This document shows, in pieces, positions 47,101 to 60,508 of a stretch of DNA of 64,000 nt. Made by a program: the position numbers and the translations under genes. Positions within the stretch are counted from its first letter, which is position 1. Each line of letters opens with the position of its first letter. The stretch covers positions 26,684,425 through 26,748,424 of the forward strand of contig CAIIXF020000010.1 of assembly GCA_903813345.2 (NCBI GenBank). The letters run 5' to 3'. The notes beneath the pieces are model-generated. The model saw only the letters and a program-made list of their open reading frames with translations, made no database searches and had not been told where the DNA came from. Source of the stretch: Owenia fusiformis. Lineage: Eukaryota > Annelida > Polychaeta > Sabellida > Oweniidae.

Positions 47101-48925
47101 TAGTTTATGGATGACTATTGTCTGTAGAAGAAAAATACCATTCATCAGCCATGTGTATATATGTATTTACTTTAAAAATCTTATTAGCCAAACAGCAGGG
47201 TTTGGGTAAAAAGGCATTGGCCGTTGGGTCTACAGGGTGCTCAAAAATGGTTTGGGTAAAAAGGCATGGGGTGTTGTATTTAGCAGTATGCCGCATTTTG
47301 GTGGTTTATGGGGTACCATTATTTGGCCCATTCACACAGAGCTAGGCAAGGTGTATCCAATTCCAGCCAATCAGGACACAAGTAGTAGCAGGCCCTACAT
47401 GTAGCTGGGGTGGGCAAAATTTTCCTAGCATCCTTCCACCCCTACGAAAATAATACAAAAGCCCACCTGCGTCCCCTGCCTGCAAAATACTGAGTGCCGA
47501 TACTTCACAAAAAATTGTTTGGTTTCCACATCTCCAATTGTGTCTCATTTCACTTCAATTTCCTCACTTAAGATTGAATGAATGCTATACAAATTTGTGA
47601 GGGATATATAAGGCTTGGTTGATTTTACTTCTTTTAAGTGCACTAATTAAAAGGCCATAGTTTTTATATTTCCAAATTTGTTGACATTAGAATTCCACAT
47701 CGCCTAAAAACGTTAATAGAATTGTGAATGTCAAAGGCAAGTATGAAATAGTAGTTCTATTAATATGCTAAGTAAACATCTAACTAATGAAAATGTATAT
47801 TTCCATAGCTCCTGTGCCAAGGTTGACACATTATTGTTTTATTATATAAAATGTTATGCTGTGGCGTAATATCATGAATTATTAATGAGTAACTGCAATA
47901 TTCAAATTGTATCACGAATAAATGAAATTACCTTTTTCTGTCTGAACATATTTCATCATGAAATCAATGTGTGAGTAGCATTGTAAAATTTTGATCCAAG
48001 TTTCTGCAACGTTAATGAAGTTAATGAAAACACAGAATGAAATCCTGCAACTTTTTAATCGAAAAAAAATGAATCGAGGGGAGCAGCTGATTTTCAGCAA
48101 ATTCAACAAATCTGCAAGATTTATTTTTTCAAGAGAAATAAAACCCTAAATGAATAGGTCCAAAGTATGGTGAAACCTGTTAGTTATTTTTCCTGATTTT
48201 TTCTAAACTAATACACTTCTAAGTGAGTTATTAAAAACAATAATCAAAATTTAACAATGCTCAATAGGATAGTTTCTAAATAGCAGAAAAATCAATGAAA
48301 TCTCGTGCTGCCATCTTTTATTCAGCTTTTAACTCGGGCTAGAGCTCCATTCATTTACATGCTAAAATCTTGGAAAAGTGGCTTAATTTCATGATTTATC
48401 AAAGTGTGTTTGTTGAATCTGTATAAAACTTGAATGATATACCACATGATGACCCTGTTTATGTAAATGATGTGATTGAACATGCAAATGTTGATTGACA
48501 TACAAATAATCCACGGATTTAAAGAATTTTAGCATTGCATCTATGGACATTTGGCCCAAGTTTTTTTAAATTGTTATAGAAAATTATTCAAATTACATAA
48601 CTGTGTAAATCAAAGCTATTAAAGGAGAAAACATTTCACTGAATTCAAATATGCCATTTAAAAGAAGGTAATGTAAGTCATTAGAGGTCTAATATGCAAG
48701 TCTCTTAAAATCTCACGAAAAACGAGATTTAGCGAGATTTCAAAAGCTATATGGAAACTATACTATTCATTTTACTCCCCCGGTCCTCCTTTCACTGTAT
48801 AGTTTTTAATCATTTTTTACAATGTGTTGTAAATTATTAAAAAAACAGCAACAACTTACATTTTGTAAAGATAATGTCATCTATTAATAGATTTCACCAA
48901 ACTGTACACCAATTCATTTAGCAAT
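44188..48925. other. Long intergenic stretch, no clear gene
   Basis: Near 45800-45970 CCCCCTGCTATAACCA and an inverted partner (TTATCGCAGGGGG) may be the ends of a small MITE. 46398-46467 is a fragment of the tRNA-derived SINE found at 37.7 kb, here on the plus strand. TACAGGGTAGGACAAAAA near 47018 resembles a solo Tc1/mariner-type end. No exon with good splice signals and codon structure was found. Confidence 0.45.
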
Positions 48926-49327
48926 TTATAAACTTCCTTGTGAAAATATAAATCTCACAGATTTGTTGTATTTTCTAGAAGGATTTAGCTGCTCCCCCTT
49001 GCCATTCATTTTCCATTTACCAGGCATGTATAGCTGATAGTGTGCCTGGAAAAAACCTGTCAAGCTGAAACTGACAATGATACCAAGTGCAACATACATC
49101 ATCTGATTTGGGAACACTAAATTGAACACAGAATTGAATATTGAGAAAAATGTGACATTTATCTTAAAAATAAGGCAAAAGTAGAAGCCATGGCCAATGG
49201 TGTTAATGACCAGAAATAACTCCCATAAAATCTTATTTTGAAGAAGATCCCCACTATTGTCACTGTGAGTGACTGATCTCTTATGGGTTAGCTCCATAGA
49301 TGCTGCTGTTGAAAAGGTAGATGACAA
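48926..49327 (-). CDS. Possible last exon of an unrecognised multi-pass membrane protein
   Basis: A 133-codon open frame with no ATG at its 5' end. The AG at 49313 preceded by a pyrimidine-rich tract (TCATCTACCTTTTCAACAG) could be the splice acceptor. After a polar start (KRSVTHSDNSGDLLQNK) come two or three hydrophobic segments (LWELFLVINTIGHGFYF, FNLVFPNQMMYVALGIIVSF) and a basic tail ending before a stop. Codon use is varied and coding-like, unlike the chance frames nearby. I do not recognise the family. It could also be a chance frame. Confidence 0.35.
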   Translation of the reverse strand: MSSTFSTAASMELTHKRSVTHSDNSGDLLQNKILWELFLVINTIGHGFYFCLIFKINVTFFSIFNSVFNLVFPNQMMYVALGIIVSFSLTGFFQAHYQLYMPGKWKMNGKGEQLNPSRKYNKSVRFIFSQGSL

Positions 49328-49919
49328 AAATCTAAATTTGAAATCAAGTTTTTAAGTGCAATCACCAGTGAAAATATACAGACTTAACATTTTATTTTGT
49401 TTATCTCATGTGTATATATATATTTCATTTATTTATTTAGACACTTCATTATTTGTAACAGTGGTACTGCCAATGAGTGCTCTATAGTTAAAGATTTTAT
49501 GTATGACAACTGGAAATCATAATTGTTATAAAGGTAATTTGCTCTTCCTTTTTGGGATGAGATTAAGTTGATGGTATTTGTCAAGGCTACTTTTTTCTAA
49601 GGTATCAATCATGTATGTGCTTATTTGAGAGATCTAATATTTGTTTGTGGTAAGTGTATGAACTAATTGCATATGTAAGTAATATTATTTTAGAAAAAGT
49701 ATTTACTTTGTACAATATGAATACAAAAAATTTTCATTTCGTTTCCATTCAATGATTTTATTTTTGATTACAGTACCCAGCAGATTGCAAAATCTTCTCT
49801 ATGATATATAATTGTCTTTGAGTTGGTATAATGAGTGATAAGCATATGACTCATTATCACTCACAGAGTGTGAAATGAATATGCTGCATATCCATATCCA
49901 ATCCAAACACTTCTATTGA
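49328..49919. other. Spacer, no gene seen
   Basis: AT-rich sequence between the possible exon and the minisatellite. Nothing supported. Confidence 0.35.
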
Positions 49920-52277
49920 TTTAGGTAATCATGATATAAGGGTAAGGGTAATATGATATATAACATGGTTACATTGTAACACAATGTCAACACTTGAGAG
50001 CACATGGAATCATAATATAAGGGTAAGGGTAATATGGTATATAACATGGCTACATTGTAACACAATGTCAACACTTGAGAGCACATGGAATCATAATATA
50101 AGGGTAAGGGTAATATGATAACATTGTAACACAATGTCAACACCTGAGAGCACATGGAATCTTAATATAAGGGTAAGGGTGATATATAACATGGTTACAT
50201 TGTAACACAATGTCAACACCTGAGAGCACATGGAATCATAATATAAGGGTAAGGGTAATATGATAACATTGTAACACAATGTCAACACCTGAGAGCACAT
50301 GGAATCATAATATAAGGGTAAGGGTAATATGGTATATAACATGGCTACATTGTAACACAATGTCAACACTTGAGAGCACATGGAATCATAATATAAGGGT
50401 AAGGGTAATATGGTATATAACATGGTTACATTGTAACACAATGTCAACACCTGAGAGCACATGGAATCATAATATAAGGGTAAGGGTAATATGATAACAT
50501 TGTAACACAATGTCAACACCTGAGAGCACATGGAATCATAATATAAGGGTAAGGGTGATATATAACATGGTTACATTGTAACACAATGTCAACACCTGAG
50601 AGCACATGGAATCATGATATAAGGGTAAGGGTAATATGATAAATAAAATGGTTATATTGTAACACAATGTCAACACCTGAGAGCACATGGAATCTTAATA
50701 TAAGGGTAAGGGTGATATACAACATGGTTACATTGTAACACAATGTCAACACCTGAGAGCCAAGGAATCATGATATAAGGGTAAGGGTAATATGGTATAT
50801 AACATGGTTACATTGTAACACAATGTCAACACCTGAGAGCACATGGAATCATAATATAAGGGTAAGGGTGATCTACAACATAGTTACATTGTAACACAAT
50901 GTCAACACCTGAGAGCACATGGAATAATAATATAAGGGTAAGGGTGATATGGTTATATTGTAACACAATGTCAACACCTGGGAGCACATGGAATCATAAT
51001 ATAAGGGTAAGGGTGATATACAACATGGTTACATTGTAACACAATGTCAACACCTGGGAGCACATGGAATCTTAATATAAGGGAAAGGGTGATATATAGC
51101 ATGGTTACATTGTAACACAATTTCAACACCTGAGAGGAAATGGAATCATAATATAAGGGTAAGGGTGATATACAACATGGTTACATTGTAAAACAATGTC
51201 AACACCTGAGAGCACATGGAATCATAATATAAGGGTAAGGTTGATATACAACCTGGTTACATTGTAACACAATGTCAACACCTGGGAGCACATGGAATCT
51301 TAATATAAGGGAAAGGGTGATATATAGCATGGTTACATTGTAACACAATTTCAACACCTGAGAGGAAATGGAATCATAATATAAGGGTAAGGTTGATATA
51401 CAACATGGTTACATTGTAACACAATGTCAGCACCTGAGAGCACATGGAATCTTAATATAAGGGTAAGGGTGATATATAGCATGGTTACATTGTAACACAA
51501 TTTCAACACCTGAGAGGAAATGGAATCATAATATAAGGGTAAGGGTGATATACAACATGGTTACATTATAAAACAATGTCAACACCTGAGAGGAAATGGA
51601 ATCATAATATAAGGGTAGGGGTGATATACAACATGGTTACATTATAAAACAATGTCAACACCTGAGAGCACATGGAATCATAATATAAGGGTAAGGGTGA
51701 TATACAGCATATTTACATTGTAACACAATGTCAACACCTGAGAGGAAATGGAATCATAATATAAGGGTAAGGGTGATATACAACATGGTTACATTGTAAA
51801 ACAATGTCAACACCTGAGAGCACGTGGAATCAGAAAGTAAAAGCTAATTTCCAATAATATTGCATCAGTGAATCTGATGGAAATGTTACATGCCAGTGTC
51901 CCATTCTTCAAACACCTAGTTACATTGTAACACAATGTCAACACCTGGGAGCACATGGAATCTTAATATAAGGGAAAGGGTGATATATAGCATGGTTACA
52001 TTGTAACACAATTTCAACACCTGAGAGGAAATGGAATCATAATATAAGGGTAAGGTTGATATACAACATGGTTACATTGTAACACAATGTCAGCACCTGA
52101 GAGCACATGGAATCTTAATATAAGGGTAAGGGTGATATATAGCATGGTTACATTGTAAAACAATGTCAACACCTGAGAGCACGTGGAATCAGAAAGTAAA
52201 AGCTAATTTCCAATAATATTGCATCAGTGAATCTGATGGAAATGTTACATGCCAGTGTCCCATTCTTCAAACACCTA
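49920..52277. repeat. 69-81 bp minisatellite (about 30 monomers)
   Basis: The unit contains ACATTGTAACACAATGTCAA (a small hairpin), CACCTGAGAGCACATGGAAT and ATATAAGGGTAAGGGT. Monomers differ in a variable part, giving 69, 76 or 81 bp. From about 51060 onward some monomers read GAGAGGAAATGG. A block of non-array flank (51826-51918) is duplicated at 52185-52277 with intervening monomers. Frames on either strand that repeat a peptide are by-products of the unit length. Confidence 0.95.
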
Positions 52278-53639
52278 CATATGACTCCAAATTCACTGGG
52301 CTAAACATGAAACCATGAAGCTGAACAGGTATTGAGGTGGCCCAAAGGTATGCACATGCAACAAGTTCTCATATAAATTTTATGTGCAAGCTTAAATCTT
52401 TCTGTTCACATTGTGAAAATGATGCCAGCTTGGGGATTTCAATGATATGATGTTTGTTCAGCTCTAGGCCACATATTTTTGAAAAATAAGTTAATAAGTT
52501 ATCAATTTACATAAATGAAGAATTTGTCTTTTATCTCATGAATTATACCAAGTAATAACATTTTGAGTCTATTTCTGTTGCACACTACTACATTCTTCTA
52601 TGTTGTAACCTTCAGTGATTCTCAGTTCCTGGATGAGGTGCATTGTTGGATTTAACTTACAAAGGTGGATCAAGTTTATGTTGAGGACTTTTGATAGGTG
52701 CATAATTTGAGGCTAATTTCTGCTTGATCTTATGAACTAAAATTTGAGCTGGGGTAACCTTTACATGGAATAAAAAGCTCAATAAGTTGTCATACCCATT
52801 CCATTTAAAAGTGCTACAAAATAAAGGAAATAACAAGTAAAGGCATGTTGAAAATGAAGTTCAAAGTATTGACAAGAAACATGTTGTTAACCATTTTTAA
52901 ATTGAAGGATAGCAAGTGTTCTCTGCTAGATCCTGGAGGCTATAATCAAGAATAAGCTTTATTATAATCCATGTCGCTGCAATAATGAGATCTTGGGGAA
53001 TTAATTTGTTTCCTTTCAGAAGAAACAATTGAACCATCAGGGAAATAATCATTTAGCCTTTGTGCTAAGATGACAGATATAAATGCAGGGTTAATAGAAA
53101 TAAAGTTAATTGTAATAGAATTGAAGACTACAAAAAATATTATTTGTTATACTTACCAGTTAACTGCAGAAACCTCTCGATGTGAAAAATACCATATAAA
53201 GAAAAATTGAAAGTATTTACAGTTCTTTAACCTTAATTTTTTATAAAACAAATAGTACTGGACACCATTTCCATTTTGAGTTATTTCTAACTAGTTAAAA
53301 TCATGCACAGCATATTTCATTTACCATGAAATAATAATAGTTTATTCTTTGGACATAATGCATGTTCTATCATAATTCAACTATTCAAAATGGTAGAAAC
53401 TATCAATATAATCTAAAATCACCCATTTATTTTCCTGGAACATGTACAATGTACCTTGATTGTGTTACTTATATATATATATCCTATGGACTTGGAGACT
53501 GGATTTTATCTATGCCACATCATTTGAGACTGAATGCTCTATCTTGTATGAGTACTTGTATCTACAACTATTTTTGAGGTTATGAGTATTGGCTATCAAT
53601 TGGCTATCAATTTCTAATTTTTTCTTCAACATGTATTGT
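52278..53639. other. Intergenic stretch, no gene seen
   Basis: AT-rich sequence. No supported exon, RNA gene or repeat. Confidence 0.4.
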
Positions 53640-53880
53640 AATGACTTCAGTATGAATGAAATGTCCCTTGGTCTTCTGGTCTTGGATTGTGATATTGGTT
53701 GTTGAATGGTGGGGGAAAGAAGGTATTAGACATTGTTTCTTTTCACGTTAGATCATGGTTTTGGGCTATATGGGGTTTGTTTTTCTTGACTGGTATGCAC
53801 TTAGAGTTTGCTTTTTCTTGCTAAGTTCCATTACAACTTTTGGTCCTTTCCCTTTGGCACTTGTGCTTATATATTTGTAC
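53640..53880 (+). repeat. Dispersed repeat with GTTTTTCTTGACTGGTATGC, fullest copy
   Basis: The block ATGAATGAAATGTCCC, GGTTTTGGGCTATATGGGG, TTGACTGGTATGCACTTAG and CCTTTGGCACTTGTGCTTAT recurs at 41510-41665 and in part at 33235-33325 and 39650-39870. The last word also appears in the SINE composite at 37.9 and 38.2 kb. No maintained frame. Class unknown. Confidence 0.75.
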
Positions 53881-54639
53881 CATTACACTCATGGAACTGT
53901 ATCAGTTTTTGATTGATCAGGTAATCTTTAAATGATTCTGTACAAATGAAACTCTGTATCCATGATGGGGATTTGTTTTCATCAGAGACATATTAAAACG
54001 CCATTAGGTTACATTACATGTATGTACATGCCAATCTGGAAGGATTTATTTAGCACTAAGGGATCCATCTAATTTAGCACTGTGTTCTTGTCAAAATTAG
54101 TGCTTATATATTACTATAAATATATGAGAACTACATGATGATGATATCATGATATTATGCCCATGTTGTTTTAGTTGTGTAAGGTTGATTTTGAAAAACC
54201 TTTGGTATGATCCAATTTTCATAATACAACAATACATCATGGTATAATCAAGTTAAAAAATTCACAGTTCATTAAGCCACTAGGGATGGCTCATATCTGA
54301 TAAATATACCCCAATATTTAAAAAACAGATAGAAACATAACATGCCTTTCAGGGTAATTTGTATGAGAGGGGATATTGATCTTCAACGCAATATGAAGGG
54401 GCTGAGAATAAATGATGTCTAAAAGTGACAATGTATATGTTAGAGAAAGGTTTAATGTGTACACACACTTCCTCACTATCTAACAAAGTCAACTTCTTCC
54501 CACTATTTCTTTTTATTAGGTGTTAACTTATACAATATGGATATTACTGAATAACATCATGGCTTAATTAACAAAATATCACAAGTCCAAAAATGACTGT
54601 TGGTTTTGCACTGATTGCTCATGCTCATCAACAAAAAGT
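53881..54639. other. Spacer, no gene seen
   Basis: AT-rich sequence with no supported feature. Confidence 0.35.
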
Positions 54640-55242
54640 GCCTTAGGTTCCTGACCACCGACCAGTCACTCTCCACAGTTGGGTACACGTGGTTGGTGGT
54701 CGGCTGTCGGTCTTTTACATAGAGATGAAAAGATGCAAAATTAAAACTGAAACTGGGAATCCAATGACTATAGTACCTTTACAAGGTCGTGATTTAAAAA
54801 TATATTTAATTATTTCAAATCACGATGAAAAACGCAACATTGTTGTGGTGTGTAATGTCATATTTAAAGTGATGTCTCAGTCTTCATTCTGCTTAGTCAC
54901 TTTGGATTATGATGACAAAACGCATGTAACACTGCATTAAGTTCATTAATATGAAACGCAATAACAAAAACACATTTAACATTGTCGGTGTTCACGTAAT
55001 GTAACTGGTAAAAACTACATTCAATGACAAAGAAGCTTTCTAATGGTATACTGAAATGGTTAGTCACTTTTAATCTCGATAAGAGAACGCACTTAACATT
55101 ACATTGTGTTCAGAATTCAGTAGGCTATGATGATAACAAATCATTTTTATTTCGAAATTGTATTTTAGATTTCAGTAAAAAAATTAAGATAGATTCCCGT
55201 AGAAACGATAGGTTGGTTAATGGTAGGTCAGGAACCTAAGGC
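54640..55242. mobile_element. Element of about 603 bp with GCCTTAGGTTCCTGACC ends
   Basis: The 17-bp inverted repeats GCCTTAGGTTCCTGACC (54640-54656) and its inverse (55226-55242) are perfect. The left end is followed by a palindromic GACCACCGACCAGTC ... GGTGGTCGGCTG region, and a related ACCGACCGGTCGGTGG lies outside at 55425-55440. Inside, AACGCA and AACAT-rich blocks are repeated. No transposase and no obvious target duplication were found, so the class is open. Confidence 0.65.
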
Positions 55243-57257
55243 AGGACAATTGAATGAGAGGAGACTGTCATGCCCAATTTGTTTGCTTGCCTTTCATTGA
55301 GAGGAACAAAAATTGGTAAAAACGTTGACATTCAAAATCGAATTATTTTTATTTTAAGGCTACAAATATGGTCTGTCTTTTACACATTTTCTTCAAACCC
55401 TGTTTTAAGGCTACCACTTGAAAACACCGACCGGTCGGTGGTAGATGGGGTCAGTCTTTTTCGTAAACCCCGTCCTCACAGGGTGGTCTGTAAAGATTTA
55501 AGTTGGCGTCTCAATAAGTGATAATTTGAGAAAATCATTCGTTGTAGTTGTAGGCCGATTCATCAAGGGTCTTATTATGGCGAAAAAGATGAAGCCTTCC
55601 AAGTCTGATGATATTTTGTCATGCTTTTTATCTGCAAGTTAGAAAGTCACCAATTTGGTTTTTCTGCACAATATAAATATTTGCGGGAGATCAGTCGCAA
55701 TTCAGTTATTTTCATTAAGGAACAGTCAGAAGCTAACAACAACAGAGTAAGCCATGAATATAAACATTATGGGCTAAAAACCTGCTATAAATTTACTTGA
55801 ATTTTGATTAATATATGCTCAATGTTCAACTTGGTTCAAATACGGCAAATAACATGACCCCGATAGATCATTTCTGCATGACCGCAGCTTAAAAGATCAA
55901 TACTGCTGTAAACCCAAAATATAGCCAATTTAGGAGAAAAAATGCTCTTGCAAATATTTGCTTTTAAATATAATTCCAAATTGACACCAGTAACTATTAC
56001 TATTCTTGACAACATGTAACTATCTTGCACTGTATATATTGGAAATGAACATCATAATTTCCCACATGAATGCTGATTGGTATTCTTTGTTCACTTTAAC
56101 ACTGACACAATAACCTTTGTTATTACTGCACTTTACGGACACAAAAGAAAATATAGACAGTTAATTTTGCTTGTAATTTTACCTGTAATTCTGAGCTAAA
56201 TACAAAATTTCAAAGAAAAATACCTAAAACCTACTCATAACCTTTTAATAAAAGTATCATGAAAGGTTAGCATTTTGCAATTGTGCAAGTATGCTATTAA
56301 TATTTCATCAGTTGATTTTATTTATAAATTTTTGCACACATATTGTGGTAAACCACATTATCTCTTTTCATTTTCAATCTTGGGATTCCTCGAATCCAGT
56401 AATTTTGAGATCTTTCATCCCAGCTTATATTTCATTGGACCAAGGTCTTATAAGCAATGATAATTATAACATCCCATTTTTGTGTACACTGCTTATGATG
56501 GTGACAATTGAGTAAGACTCTCATTATGGAAAGAATGAAGATAAGGAAATATAATAACCATTATAATTACCTGGAGTGTCAAACTCTCCTCACATGAGAG
56601 ATACAGTATGTGAGTTACCTACAAGGATATATCAGAATCTCAAACAATATGCAAAAATTCTGACTTCTAAACCCATGTGATACATGTTTATATGTAGTAA
56701 GTTATTGACCAAGTATACACTTTGAAATGAAAATTCAAATTGGCAGCCAAGTAATTTACCCAGCATACTAAAAACCTATTCAGAACTTGGCACTCGTCTG
56801 TTATGCATCTGCAAAAATTTCAAGTTGAACAATAATTTTCTTGGAATTTTGATGACAATATTTACATGACACCCACCTGCCAAGCAAAGCAAAGGCACAA
56901 GACAATACAGAACTTTGAAAAAGTGCAATAAAAACATTAATACCTATTAGAACCATGAATGAAACACTGTTGTTCTTTTTTTATGGTGGACATGGTGGAC
57001 AATTTAGTTAAAATTATTAAACATGAAACAATTTACCATTAAACATTTTCCCACCAAAATAGAGCACTTGTATTCTACTGCACTGACTGATCAACAAAGA
57101 GCCACCTCATTATATCCCAATAATTCTTTCATTTGAATCACATGGGAACCAATCAACCTTTGGGTTCACTTGCATTTTTCATAGTAAATTAACTTGGTAA
57201 TGGTTGTGTTATCTACGCTTATATTTGCAAGTGGAAATAACAGCTACCAGCTAGCAG
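55243..57257. other. Intergenic stretch, no gene seen
   Basis: Contains the palindrome CCGACCGGTCGG at 55427-55438. Otherwise AT-rich with no supported exon. Confidence 0.35.
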
Positions 57258-57641
57258 ATTAACCTACTATTTAATGACCAACTAATTTAAACATGAATAA
57301 TACTTGCCACTATTTCATCCATATTCAAATGGGTTGTCCATAAAATAGTGGGTTAATAATACATATGGTAGCCGACAGCAACCGTATTAACCTACTATTT
57401 AATGACCAACTAATTTAAACATGAATAATACTTGCCACTATTTCATCCATATTCAAATGGGTTGTCCATAAAATAGTGGGTTAATAATACATATGGTAGC
57501 CGACAGCAACCGTATTAACCTACTATTTAATGACCAACTAATTTAAACATGAATAATACTTGCCACTATTTCATCCATATTCAAATAGGTTGTCCATAAA
57601 ATAGTGGGTTAATAATATGGTAGCCGACAGCCATTAGTTGC
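57258..57641. repeat. 128-bp unit repeated three times, each unit with inverted ends
   Basis: Units start at 57258, 57386 and 57514. Each begins ATTAACCTACTATTTAATG and ends with CCATAAAATAGTGGGTTAA, which is its imperfect inverse, so each unit looks like a very small MITE that was then duplicated in tandem. The units are almost identical, which implies recent amplification. Confidence 0.9.
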
Positions 57642-60508
57642 ATTCGCGAATACAAGCTAAGGGTGATGGTTTCAGTAAGGTACAGCAATCTGATATCTAA
57701 AAAGCTTCAACACTCTATCTAGATATTAATAGCAAATAATACCCCATTTGCAGATTAGTTAGTTGATATTCTAAATGTGAGCATTGCCTCAGAAACCACT
57801 AATCACTCCTGCTGTGAACATTTTAGTCTTTGTAAAAGGTACTTAAAATGCCATTATGATTTACAATTAATCATGAATAATGATGGAAATCAACCTTGAT
57901 GTTGGTATGCTTTGCCATTTACATGTCTCTTGTGAATCAGAAACTGATTATGAAATTCCCAAATGGTGTTCATAACAGTTGGTTTACTTTTATTTCACTT
58001 TTATTCATTCATTAAAAATGCACTATAACAATTCTGAACTTTCAATTCCATAGAGTCACAAATCTCACTGAACAAAACATTCTCAAATCATTCAAGCTTT
58101 TCATTTAAGCTTTTCATGCTCAAAAGTAGATAAAGCTCAGGGGCGGATCTGGGAATCAACAAGGGGGGGGGGCCCAAATTTCAAGTCAGAGAAAAAACAT
58201 CCGTGCTTGTGCGGAAAAAAAGTTTGAAATTTTGAGGCCCATTTTCTCAAAAAATGTGCCTAAAATTAAAAAATGAGGTCTTTAAAGGCCTAGTCATGCC
58301 CAAAAGGCCCACTTTTTGGGACCCAAGGGGATCCACCAGTGGAGCTAGGGAAAAGTAGTGGCCTCTTTTGTCAAAACTACACCTATGACATAAAACAAAA
58401 CAGAAAACATCAAACAAAAGACTTATATTAAACTTGATGAAGCCTCTGTTGGATTTTTCTACCAATTAAAAGCAATGAAAAGTCAAAGGTTGGAAATTGC
58501 TTCAGTGTATCTGATACAGCTGTAAGACTTTTTTGTAGGCGAAGCTACGCTAATTTGGGCAATTAAGCAGTTTTACTATTACGGAAAGAGAATTAGGTTC
58601 AATCAATTGAAATACTTATGAATCGCAAATGACAAAATGCTTGTCAATACCTACATTCCCTTTCCCCATGGATCTTTCTAATCAAGCACAAGTTCAAAGC
58701 ACAATTTCTTCACAGTTAAAAAAACAAATAATGCCTCAATCCGCAGCTAAATGTCACAAAATCACGGTAAGAGCAAATAAAAATTAATTGATTTACCAGA
58801 ATTAATGTTTTCTCAAGTTCTTAGAAATATAAAAGTTCATATATCAATAGATTGAGGGCATCCATTTCATCAATATGTATTGGCTGAAACATTTGAGTTC
58901 ACCTTAGTTAAATATTGGAATATCAAAGTGTTAAATCTTATGCTGGGACACATTGGCTCTTGAATTTTCAAAGTAGAGATAAGAGGTGTCTAATGTAACA
59001 CATAGAGGGAATAGATATCTGTCCCCAGAGAATTTACGAGGAATGATACTCACACTGAGCAATTTAATCAACAAATTGGATCCCAATCAAGCACATCTCA
59101 ATCCTTCCACAGCATGTTTTAGTTTACATGTGTACTTTGTTTTGATTGATGTATGTTTACCTGGAAATATACCTCATGGGATGTTCCCGTCTATTGTAAC
59201 CAATGAGGACTTTATATTTGCTGTGTTATCCTAGCGTGCTTTTAAATATCATGGAGAATTCCAATCAAATTGAGTGATTTGTGTGGCTGGCTAATAGCAG
59301 TCTTGCTATACATCACAAACAAAAAACAGCAACTCCTTGGAGTAGCAAATCCCACCGAAAAATTATTTTGGTATCTTCATATAGCATTCTCATGGGGATT
59401 TTTGCCCCCACCAAAAGTTTCATAATAACTTATCTAATAAAAATTCTAATATTTTATTGCATACATATAACCTATTTCTTCTTTTGTTGTATGAATCAAT
59501 CATATAAAAATCCAATTCATCAATCGAAAGGATGAGTCATAAAAACCCATTAAAAATGTGAATTTTCTCAAAATATATTATTAAAAGTATTCCTAAAATA
59601 TACTTAGTTTAGAGAAGCAGCTGTGTATTTTCCAATTGCAATAAGTGATTTTTTAATATGTCAAAATTGATTAAATAACATGAATCTAAATGTCATCTTC
59701 AGATATGTGACGAGTCATTGTTGAAATACAGCTCATTTCTCTCTCTTCCTTTTTATTTAGAATACTGTAGGAAGAGTGTTTTAATTTAAGTTCTCATGAA
59801 AAACGTGTTTGAGGTACTATGAATTTTTTATTGATTATAGTCAATGCTATTTTGGTTTGGTTTTCAATCAATAATTCAAATCAAAATTCAGTAAAAATCA
59901 AAACAAACCTTTTAAAGAAGCACCAAAGAATAGAGCCAAAAATATTGCAATTCTACATTTATTTATTGCTCTCAACATTCCATAGACATGCATGATGCAC
60001 GAAGGAGTAATTTTGGAAAACATTTCTGAAACTTACATCTTCGATTTTATATCCCATTTCCTTTTTCCAGAAAAATAAGGTTGTAATGAAAACATTAGAA
60101 CGTTTTAAAACGGTTCTGAATTGTTATTTGCTGCCACACAAATACACTATTATCATTATGTTTCAAATCATCTCATAGGCAGACTAATGTATAACATAGA
60201 TGTAATTCTCTAAATGACTATACTAGTTTCTGGACATAAAGTGTTCCTTCTAGCAAAGGATCTCAATGTGGTAATCATTCAGAATGCAATTACTATTAAG
60301 AGTAGAGTTTCAAAGATTTAAAACCTATTAGTGTAGTGTCATCTATGTACTTATTCTTCTTTTTCCAATTAAAGCTAGCATTGGCAATCTTCTCTAAACA
60401 ATGCAGCTCTATATAATCATCTAGTTCTTCATAATGCATATAAGCTAATAGCATATTTGAAACTACATTCATTGACAGAGCACTAAATCCAAAAGATATC
60501 AGCTAATT
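57642..60508. other. Intergenic stretch with a hAT-type solo end
   Basis: At 58138 CAGGGGCGGATCTGGG followed by a poly-G run resembles a common hAT-type transposon end. No matching right end was seen, though 58330-58345 (GATCCACCAGTGG) may be related. The remainder is AT-rich without a supported exon. Confidence 0.45.

Noticed and set aside
49913-50531. Open frames of 80 and 146 codons with a repeated peptide (MCSQVLTLCYNV...)
   Set aside because: They are by-products of the minisatellite unit. Frame is kept only where unit lengths happen to be multiples of three, and there is no start context or splice evidence.
49970-51800. Telomere-like AAGGGTAAGGGT words
   Set aside because: Only two units per monomer, spacing TAAGGG rather than TTAGGG, and embedded in a longer unit.
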